Shown one piece after another: positions 57,900 to 64,000 of a stretch of DNA of 64,000 bases (its first letter is position 1; each line of letters starts with the position of its first letter). The notes beneath the pieces were generated by a model. The model made no database searches. It was not told the DNA's origin and saw nothing but the letters and a program-made list of their open reading frames with translations. Made by a program: the position numbers and the translations under genes. The stretch spans positions 62,001 to 126,000 of the forward strand of contig NZ_JAIWNC010000026.1 of NCBI RefSeq assembly GCF_020216025.1, read 5' to 3'. Source of the stretch: Jidongwangia harbinensis (GTDB lineage Bacteria; Actinomycetota; Actinomycetes; Mycobacteriales; Micromonosporaceae).

Positions 57900-59087
57900 T
57901 CACCGCGCCCGCAGGACGTGGTCGATGGCGAGCTGGTGCAGGCGTACGAAGTGGTAACCCTGCTCGCCGGCGGCGTCCGCGTTGAAGTCCTCGAACGCGC
58001 TGCGGTCGCCCAGCAGGTCCTGGTACGTCTCGCCCGGGTTCAGCGTGGGCGTCTCCAGGTCGAGCACCTTGCTGGCGCGCAGCGCCTCCTGCACCTCGGG
58101 GTCCGCCCGGAACGCCTGGGCGCGCTCCTTGAGCAGCAGGTACATCCGCATGTTCGCCTTGGCCGACTCCCACACGCCGTCGTAGTCCTCGGTGCGGGAC
58201 GGCTTGTAGTCGAAGTGCCGCGGGCCCTCGTACAGCGGTCCGCCGCCGATCGGCCCGTTCTCCAGCAGGTCGACCAGCGCGAACGCGTTGAGCAGGTCGC
58301 CGTGGCCGAAGACCAGGTCCTGATCGAACTTGGGTCCGTGCTGGCCGTTCAGGTCGATGTGGAACAGCTTCTTGTGCCACAGCGCCTGCGCGATGCCCTG
58401 GTAGAAGTTCAGGTTCGACATCTGCTCGTGCCCGACCTCGGGGTTGATGCCGAAGAGTTCGGGCCGCTCCAGCTCCTGCACGAACGCGATGGCGTGGCCG
58501 GCGGTGGGCAGCAGGATGTCGCCGCGGGGCTCGTTGGGCTTGGGCTCGATGGCGAAGCGCAGGCCGTAGCCCTGCTCCTCGGAGTACTGCGCGAGCAGGT
58601 TCAGCGACTCGCGGTACCGCTCCAGCGCGTTGTAGACGTCCTTGGCGACGTCGTACTCGGCGCCCTCGCGGCCACCCCACAGCACCAGCGTCTGGGCGCC
58701 CAGGTCGGCGGCCAGGTCCATCTGGCGCATCACCTTGCGCATCGCGTAGCGCCGGACACCGCGGTCGTTGCTGGTGAAGCCGCCGTCCTTGAACACTGGG
58801 TGGGTGAACAGGTTGGTGGTCACCATCGGCACCACCAGGCCGGTCTCCTCGAGGGCCTTCTTGAACGAGGCGATGATCCCGTCGCGGGTCGAGTTGTCCG
58901 AACCGAAGGGGACGAGGTCGTCGTCGTGGAACGTGATGCCATAGGCGCCGAACTCGGAAAGCTTGTGCACGGCCTCGATCGGGTCCAGCGGGGCGCGGGT
59001 CGCTTCACCGAACGGGTCGCGCCCGACCCAACCGACGGTCCAGAGGCCGAAGGAGAACTTGTCCTCGCGCGTGGGCTGTACCGACAC
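57900..59087 (-). CDS. xylA: Xylose isomerase
   Basis: A 395 aa class I xylose isomerase of the actinomycete type: DKFSFGLWTVGWVGRDPFG, ITFHDDDLVPFG (catalytic His), LWGGREGAEYD, IEPKPNEPRGDI (metal-binding Glu) and FHIDLNGQHGPKFDQDL. It converts D-xylose to D-xylulose using Mg or Mn. I chose GTG 59087, which follows a perfect GGAGG ribosome site, over ATG 59099. xylB follows in the operon. It is divergent from the ROK repressor. Confidence 0.96.
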   Translation of the reverse strand: MSVQPTREDKFSFGLWTVGWVGRDPFGEATRAPLDPIEAVHKLSEFGAYGITFHDDDLVPFGSDNSTRDGIIASFKKALEETGLVVPMVTTNLFTHPVFKDGGFTSNDRGVRRYAMRKVMRQMDLAADLGAQTLVLWGGREGAEYDVAKDVYNALERYRESLNLLAQYSEEQGYGLRFAIEPKPNEPRGDILLPTAGHAIAFVQELERPELFGINPEVGHEQMSNLNFYQGIAQALWHKKLFHIDLNGQHGPKFDQDLVFGHGDLLNAFALVDLLENGPIGGGPLYEGPRHFDYKPSRTEDYDGVWESAKANMRMYLLLKERAQAFRADPEVQEALRASKVLDLETPTLNPGETYQDLLGDRSAFEDFNADAAGEQGYHFVRLHQLAIDHVLRAR

Positions 59088-59099
59088 GGTTACCTCCAC

Positions 59100-59161
59100 G
59101 TAACAGTTGCGATTTGTTTATTGGTTGAATTATTTGGTGGCGGTGTGGCATTGTCAAGACC
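59100..59161. promoter_or_regulatory. AT-rich divergent xylA/ROK control region
   Basis: This is the AT-richest strip of the locus (gatttgtttattggttgaat, then tatttggtgg). For the ROK gene, TTGAAT (59125-59130) and CATTGT (59149-59154) are 18 bp apart and 7 nt before GTG 59162, which suggests a leaderless transcript. The T-rich repeat tttattggttg/ttatttggtgg resembles ROK-type operator half-sites. Confidence 0.55.
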
Positions 59162-60331
59162 GTGACCGCACGCATCCTGGCCTCCTCCGCTGCGCCGGTG
59201 CGTCAGTCGAGCGTGCGAGCCCATAATCTCGCGCTGGCGCTGCAAACCGTCGCGAACAGCGCAAATCCGTTGTCTCGGGCGTCCATCTCGGCGGCCACCG
59301 GCCTCACCCGGGCGACCGTCTCGGCGCTCGTCGACGACCTCATCGCGGGCGGGCTGCTGACCGAGCTGGACCCGCCGCCGCGCACCGGCGCCGGCCGTCC
59401 CGCGGCCGGCCTCGCGCTGGCCTCGGAGGGACCGGCCGGGCTGGGCATGGAAATCAACGTCGACTACCTGGCGGCGTGCGTGGTGGACCTCGGCGGCACT
59501 GTCCGGCACCGGCTGGTGGAGCACGCCGACCAGCGGCTCAGCGACCCGCCGACCGCGCTCGGCCACCTCGCCCGCCTGGCCCGGCGCGCCCGGACGCTCG
59601 CCGGCGACCTGCGCCTGGCCGGTGCCGCGCTGGCCGTACCCGGGCTGGTCTCGCCGGACGGCGTGGTCCGGGTGGCGCCCAACCTGGGCTGGCAGGACGT
59701 GGACGCCGCGGCACTGCTGCGCGAGCAGCTCGGCGTGCCGGTCACCGTGGACAACGAGGCGAACCTGGCCGCGCTCAGCGAACTGCGGACCACCGGCGGG
59801 CCGAGCTTCGTCTACATCTCCGGTGAGATCGGGATCGGCGCCGGGATCGTGCTGGACGGCGTGCTGTACCGCGGCATGCGCGGCTGGAGCGGCGAGATCG
59901 GGCACCTCTCGGTGCACCCGGACGGCCCGGAGTGCCGCTGCGGCGCCCGCGGCTGCCTGGAGCGGTACGCCGGACAGGAGGCGATCCTGCGCGCCGCCGG
60001 CGTCACCGAACTCACCGACATCGACGCCACCGCCGCCCCGGCCCTGGGCGAGGCGGCGTCCGCGCTCGGCCTCGCGCTGGCCGGGGTGGTGAACCTGCTC
60101 GACGTCGACACGCTGGTGCTGGGCGGCAGCTACGCGCCGCTGGTGCCGTGGCTGCGCGACGGAATCGCGGCGGAGCTGCGCCGGCACGTGCTCACCGCGG
60201 AACTGGCACCGATCACGCTGCGGGCCGCGGCGCTGGGTGCGGACGCGGCGATGCGGGGCGCGGCGGACGCGGTCATCCGGAGTGTCCTCGAGGACCCCGC
60301 CACCTGGCTCAGCGGCGCCGGGCGTACCTGA
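59162..60331 (+). CDS. ROK family repressor, probable xylose regulator
   Basis: A 389 aa ROK protein. The N-terminal winged helix is AISAATGLTRATVSALVDDLI-like (residues about 40-62). The kinase-like domain has a phosphate-binding TVDNEANLAAL and FVYISGEIGIGAGIVLDGVL. The zinc site is CRCGARGCLE and the His ligand GEIGHLSV. The divergent position to xylAB makes it the likely XylR. The catalytic Asp of ROK kinases is kept in VDNEAN, as in many repressors. Confidence 0.9.
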   Translation: MTARILASSAAPVRQSSVRAHNLALALQTVANSANPLSRASISAATGLTRATVSALVDDLIAGGLLTELDPPPRTGAGRPAAGLALASEGPAGLGMEINVDYLAACVVDLGGTVRHRLVEHADQRLSDPPTALGHLARLARRARTLAGDLRLAGAALAVPGLVSPDGVVRVAPNLGWQDVDAAALLREQLGVPVTVDNEANLAALSELRTTGGPSFVYISGEIGIGAGIVLDGVLYRGMRGWSGEIGHLSVHPDGPECRCGARGCLERYAGQEAILRAAGVTELTDIDATAAPALGEAASALGLALAGVVNLLDVDTLVLGGSYAPLVPWLRDGIAAELRRHVLTAELAPITLRAAALGADAAMRGAADAVIRSVLEDPATWLSGAGRT

Positions 60332-60337
60332 CGGGGT

Positions 60338-60817
60338 CTAGGCGGTCCGGGCCGCCTCGGCCTCGTCCGGCGGCTGGGCCGCGGCGGCGAACTCGCCCAG
60401 CCCGCGCACCAGCGCCGCCCGCCCGGCCGGCGACATCCGCTCCAGCACCTCGCCGATCATCCGGCGCCGGGTCCGGCGCAGGTCGTCGAGGAGATGCCGG
60501 GAGGACGGGGTGAGGAACAGCGCGATCTCCCGGCGGTCGGCCCGCCCGGGGACCCGCTCGATCATCCCGGAGGCCACCAACCGGTCACAGAGGCGGCTGG
60601 CCGATGACAGAATCATGCCCAGCTGCCCGGCCAGCCCGCGCAGGTTGATGCCCTCCGCGCGCTCCACCACCAGCAGCGCGTTGAGCTGCGGCGAGGAGAG
60701 ACGCGGCGTGGCCTGCTCCCGGGCCGCGTCCCAGGCGGCCAGCAGCGCTTGCGCGGCGTCGTCGACGGCCGCGCTACGCATTGGGTCCGGCCCATCCGGC
60801 CCATGGTGTTCGCCCAT
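60338..60817 (-). CDS. MarR family transcriptional regulator
   Basis: A 159 aa MarR protein with SPQLNALLVVERAEGINLRG, LGMILSSASRLCDRLVASGMIERV (recognition helix) and ADRREIALFLTPSSR (wing). ATG 60817 is chosen. TAGTCT lies 10 nt upstream. It is divergent from the SpoIIE-type phosphatase, which is likely its target or co-regulated gene. A much longer in-frame reading upstream is a shadow of that gene. Confidence 0.88.
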   Translation of the reverse strand: MGEHHGPDGPDPMRSAAVDDAAQALLAAWDAAREQATPRLSSPQLNALLVVERAEGINLRGLAGQLGMILSSASRLCDRLVASGMIERVPGRADRREIALFLTPSSRHLLDDLRRTRRRMIGEVLERMSPAGRAALVRGLGEFAAAAQPPDEAEAARTA

Positions 60818-60868
60818 GGTGCAGCAGAGACTACCCGTACGGCTGAGCATGCCGAAGAGGGAGAAAAC

Positions 60869-61999
60869 GTGTCGGATCGTGTGATCGCGGTCCGTCGTGC
60901 ATTGACGAGTGCCCCGGCGGACTCCGTGGTGGAGTGCTTCGGCGTGGCCCTCGACAAGGAGTACGGCGTTCCGGAAACCGACCTGCTGCTGGTGGACTAC
61001 CGCCTGGCGGCACTGTTGCCGCTGCTCAGCGGCTCGCCGGCGACCCGCCCCGGCGATCCGGCGTGGCGCTGCTTCGACCATCAGGCCGAGGTACGCGCCG
61101 GACACGTGACCTACCTGCCGGTCACCGCCCGCGGCGAACGGATCGGCGTGCTCCGCTGCTCCGGCGTGACCGGGGACGCCGACCTGCGCGCCGAGCTGGC
61201 CGAGTGCGCGACGCTGCTGGCCCACGAACTCCAGTCGGCGGCCTCCGGCACCGACCGGTACATGACCGCGGCCCGTACCCGGCGGCTCACCCTGGCCGCC
61301 GAACTGCAGTGGGAACTGCTCCCGGGGCGCAGCCGGATCGGCACCGCGTTCCAGCTGGCCGGTCAGCTCGAACCGTCGTACGCGGTGCGCGGGGACAGCT
61401 TCGACTGGGCCGAGCACGACGGGCGGCTGTACCTCACCGTGCTGGGCGGGATGGGCGAGGGCATGTCCGCGGCGCTGCTCACCTCGCTGACCACGTACGC
61501 CCTGCGCAACGCCCGCCGCGCCGGGCTGGACCTGGCCGACCAGGCCGCGCTGGCGGACCAGGCGGTGTTCGCGCAGCACCGCGGGGAGGCGCACGTGGCG
61601 GCGCTGATGCTGGAGCTGGACCTGTCGACCGGTGCGGTCCAGGCGGTGGACGCGGGTTCACCGCAGCTCATGGTGCTGCACGAGGGCGAGGTGCTGGACC
61701 AGACGCTGGAGGCGCAGTTCCCGCTCGGCATGTTCGAGTCCTCGGAGTACACCCCGCAGCGGTTCCGGCTGGCGGCCGGCGACCGGATGGTGGTGGTCAG
61801 CGACGGCATCGTCGACGCGGCCGGCCGCCCGGGCCGGTACGGCGACACCGCGCTGCACCGTTTCGTCCGTCGTTCCGGTTCGCTCGCGCCGCTGCAGGCG
61901 GTGCGCTCGCTGCTCGGCGACCTGCGCACGTTCCTCGGCGACGCGGACCTGGAGGACGACGCGGTGGCGGTCTGCCTGGACTGGACCGGCCCCGGCTGA
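60869..61999 (+). CDS. PP2C-type (SpoIIE) serine phosphatase
   Basis: A 376 aa protein with an N-terminal GAF-like sensor region (residues 1-130) and a C-terminal SpoIIE/RsbU phosphatase domain. LAAELQWELLPGRSRIG precedes it. YAVRGDSFDW and GGMGEGMSAALL supply metal-binding residues, with AVDAGSPQLMVL, MVVVSDGIVDA and DDAVAVCLDW further on. The usual GD pair in motif I is kept (RGDSFDW). It should dephosphorylate an anti-anti-sigma factor. GTG 60869 has GAGGGAG about 6 nt upstream. Confidence 0.9.
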   Translation: MSDRVIAVRRALTSAPADSVVECFGVALDKEYGVPETDLLLVDYRLAALLPLLSGSPATRPGDPAWRCFDHQAEVRAGHVTYLPVTARGERIGVLRCSGVTGDADLRAELAECATLLAHELQSAASGTDRYMTAARTRRLTLAAELQWELLPGRSRIGTAFQLAGQLEPSYAVRGDSFDWAEHDGRLYLTVLGGMGEGMSAALLTSLTTYALRNARRAGLDLADQAALADQAVFAQHRGEAHVAALMLELDLSTGAVQAVDAGSPQLMVLHEGEVLDQTLEAQFPLGMFESSEYTPQRFRLAAGDRMVVVSDGIVDAAGRPGRYGDTALHRFVRRSGSLAPLQAVRSLLGDLRTFLGDADLEDDAVAVCLDWTGPG

Positions 62000-62036
62000 C
62001 CGGCCGCCGCACCCGGACGGGTACGGCGGCCGTCAG
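61996..62036. terminator. Bidirectional terminator hairpin (imperfect)
   Basis: Arms 61996-62014 and 62019-62036 pair except for one bulge and one mismatch, with a 4-nt loop. They separate convergent genes ending at 61999 and 62050. Confidence 0.75.
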
Positions 62037-62049
62037 ACCGTTCGCGGGG

Positions 62050-63837
62050 TCAGCGGGCCACGCCGGACCGGGACGAGATCGCCTCCAGGAAGATCTCGCT
62101 GATCCGGGCGGGGTCCTCGGCGATGAACACGTCGCCGTCCTTGGTCGCGGCGGTGATCGCCTCGAGTTCCCGGCGATCGACCTCGTTACCGATACCGATG
62201 ATCACCAGGCGCACCGGCCGCTTCGGGTCGCTGAGCCGCTTGAGCTCGTTGACCAGCTGAGTCCGGTTGATGCCGTCCTTGTTCTCGTTCTTGCCGTCCG
62301 TGAAGAGCAGCACCGAGTTGACCCGGCCGCCCTCCCAGCTGTCCTGCACGTTCCGGTACGCGGCCAGCGCGGTGTCGTACAGGCCGGTGTCGCCGTTGTC
62401 CTTGGGCCGGATCTGCCCGATGGAGGCCTGCAGCTGCGCCCGCGCCGAGGTCAGCGGGCTGATCGGGACGATCTCCCGCCACGGTCGCTTGCCGACCAGC
62501 TCGGTGGAGAACAACCAGACGCCGACCGCCCACTTGTCGTCGAACAGCGCCAGCCCCTGGGCCGCGGCGATCTGGGTGACCTGTGCCCGGGTCCGGCCGC
62601 CCGCGGACGGCACCGGGGTCTTCATCGAGCCGGAGATGTCGAACACCGCGAGCGCCCGGCCGGGCAGGGTGACCGCGGCCCAGCCGCCCAGCGCCTGGGT
62701 GATCGCGCCGGCGTCCAGCCCGGCCGCGGCGGTGCCGCCCTGCGAGCCTTCCGAGGCGGCCGGCGCGGCGGTCGCCGGGGTGGCGGCCGGCGCACCCACC
62801 GGGGCACTGAAGCCGTTCCCGGCGGTGCCGTCGGCGGCCCGCAGACCGGCCGTGGCCAGCGCGCTCTTGAACGCGCTCTGCTGCAGCGCCTGGCGCAGGC
62901 CGGTGGCGGCGGCCGACTTCTGCAGGTCGACCTCCGGCATCACCGCGAACGGGTAGTCCAGCGCCGCCGGCTGCGGCTCCAGGTAGAGCGCGGCCAGCTT
63001 GATCGGGGGACGCTCCGCGTTGAACGCGATGACGTCCTCCTCGGACAGCGGCGCGGCACTGAGGCTCTGCGCGATGTCCGCGGCGTCCAGCGACCGCGGG
63101 AATTTCTGCAGCAGGTCGTCGCGCAGCGCGGACGAGCCGGTGGCCAGCGCGCGCAGCGCACTCACCCGGGCCTTCTGCCCGGTGGCGTCGGCACCGGCCG
63201 AGCTGGCCAGGGCGAGCAGGCCGGACAGTCCGGCGGCGTCCCGGGTCGGGTCGACGATGCCGGTCCGGACCGTGCTGCTCTTGGTCATCGTGGCGAGCAG
63301 GTCCTTCCAGCCCAGCTTCTTGTCCGGCCAGCCGAAGTTCTGCGCCACCGGCTCGGGCATGGCCACCACGACCGGGCTGCGCGCGATCGACTTGCCGTCG
63401 GTGGGCACGAATCCGGACGCCTCCGACCGCAGCCGCAGCAGCCAGGTGGACGAGTCGGCGATCCAGACGTCGGGCACGGTCACCGACTGCGGCGCGGAAC
63501 CGACGCCGGTGAGGCCGACCTTGTGCTCCCGGGCCACCGCCGCGGCCATGGTCGCCGGATTGACCCCGCTGACGTTGACCGCGACGCAGGTGCCGTTGAC
63601 GTTGGCACCATCGGTGATCCAGCGCTGGGCGGCCTGCTCGACGGCGGGCGCGACCTCGGGTGCCGCGGCGACGGTCAGCCGGACCGAGCCGGTGCAACCG
63701 GAGTCGGCGAGGCGCTGATACCCGAGCCACGTGCCGGCGAGAACGACGACGATTGCCATCGCGGCTCCGACGACACCTGCGCCTCTGAAGTTGAAGTTTC
63801 TGCGATGGCGGCCTGACACGCGCTCCATACTGCGCAC
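62050..63837 (-). CDS. Secreted or anchored VWA protein with periplasmic-binding-type domain
   Basis: A 595 aa protein. An N-terminal membrane anchor (GAGVVGAAMAIVVVLAGTWL) is followed by a substrate-binding-protein-like domain (residues about 50-340, with VWIADSSTWLLRL and a long AAP-rich linker). A C-terminal von Willebrand A domain holds the MIDAS motif FDISGSMKT, the Thr segment GDTGLYDTALAAY and LLFTDGKNE. It faces outside. Proteins of this design occur in actinobacteria as extracellular solute-binding VWA proteins of unknown role. GTG 63837 or ATG 63828 could start it. Confidence 0.85.
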   Translation of the reverse strand: MRSMERVSGRHRRNFNFRGAGVVGAAMAIVVVLAGTWLGYQRLADSGCTGSVRLTVAAAPEVAPAVEQAAQRWITDGANVNGTCVAVNVSGVNPATMAAAVAREHKVGLTGVGSAPQSVTVPDVWIADSSTWLLRLRSEASGFVPTDGKSIARSPVVVAMPEPVAQNFGWPDKKLGWKDLLATMTKSSTVRTGIVDPTRDAAGLSGLLALASSAGADATGQKARVSALRALATGSSALRDDLLQKFPRSLDAADIAQSLSAAPLSEEDVIAFNAERPPIKLAALYLEPQPAALDYPFAVMPEVDLQKSAAATGLRQALQQSAFKSALATAGLRAADGTAGNGFSAPVGAPAATPATAAPAASEGSQGGTAAAGLDAGAITQALGGWAAVTLPGRALAVFDISGSMKTPVPSAGGRTRAQVTQIAAAQGLALFDDKWAVGVWLFSTELVGKRPWREIVPISPLTSARAQLQASIGQIRPKDNGDTGLYDTALAAYRNVQDSWEGGRVNSVLLFTDGKNENKDGINRTQLVNELKRLSDPKRPVRLVIIGIGNEVDRRELEAITAATKDGDVFIAEDPARISEIFLEAISSRSGVAR

Positions 63838-64000
63838 CGACAGACCTGAATGCCATATACGTTCGGACGAAAATTACTCGGATTGGTAATTTCTGTTCAT
63901 CGCGCACACATAACGTGACCGTTCGCCTGCGGCCAGTGTTGATCTCGGCGTCATTTCACCATAACAACCGGATGCCAGCGCAGAACGCAGGTCGGGCTCG
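63838..64000. promoter_or_regulatory. Upstream region of the VWA gene with an AT-rich inverted repeat
   Basis: AAATTAC-N8-GTAATTT (63871-63877 and 63886-63892) is an AT-rich inverted repeat unusual in this GC-rich DNA, lying about 35 bp upstream of the VWA start. It is a plausible operator or promoter element. No gene is seen in the last 160 bp. Confidence 0.45.

Overview
This is a chromosomal stretch from a very GC-rich actinobacterium. Almost all third codon positions are G or C, GTG starts are common, and many genes carry a TANNNT -10 box 6-7 nt before the start codon. The gene content (a single-stranded DNA-binding protein paralogue, the MarR/DHA2 pair, DUF1360, MhuD, several small acidic proteins, a GPGG-motif protein) suits the family Micromonosporaceae, perhaps Actinoplanes or a relative. 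That placement is inference. The genes are mostly housekeeping, regulatory and transport genes. I see no transposase, integrase, phage block, CRISPR array or large biosynthetic cluster.

Layout. 0-5.7 kb: a TIGR03086 protein, cobyrinate diamide synthase, SURF1, a small membrane protein and an ATP-dependent DNA ligase. 5.7-10 kb: a small orphan, an FAD monooxygenase with an M20 peptidase, and an M48 peptidase. 10-14.4 kb: a translationally coupled cobD-cobQ-uridine kinase run, then ssb. 14.6-16.8 kb: a hydrolase, tRNA-Arg(TCT) and a small-protein locus with an in-frame TGA. 16.8-22.1 kb: a four-gene coupled MacB-like efflux operon facing away from a two-component system. 22.2-26.9 kb: a RibD-type reductase, a lipoprotein, PadR with a repeat-rich membrane protein, and a GT87 glycosyltransferase. 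26.9-28.1 kb: a gene-poor repeat island. 28.1-36.4 kb: a DrrAB-type ABC exporter, a phosphotransferase, serA, an FAD-linked oxidase, a secreted or envelope protein and a LuxR regulator. 36.8-41.2 kb: a methyltransferase, the MarR-DHA2 efflux pair, an MhuD-like protein and an MFS transporter with an in-frame TGA. 41.2-44.8 kb: a GAF-ANTAR regulator and a group of small proteins. 44.8-47.2 kb: a c-di-AMP riboswitch, an NlpC/P60 hydrolase and a sigma-70 factor. 47.7-51.5 kb: an SDR, a dTMP-kinase-like protein, a nucleotidyltransferase/BON/phosphoesterase operon, a repeat block and a GPGG peptide. 51.8-56.5 kb: MHYT, an HD hydrolase, GH13 and MFS. 56.5-60.3 kb: xylB, xylA and a divergent ROK repressor. 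60.3-64 kb: MarR, a SpoIIE-type phosphatase and a VWA lipoprotein-like protein.

Three themes stand out. First, at least twelve genes look leaderless, and the -10 spacing fixes their starts. Second, tandem minisatellites are unusually dense and several are in frame inside genes (cobB, cobD, the PadR partner, the 34 kb envelope protein). Third, two loci have an in-frame TGA between segments that both look coding.
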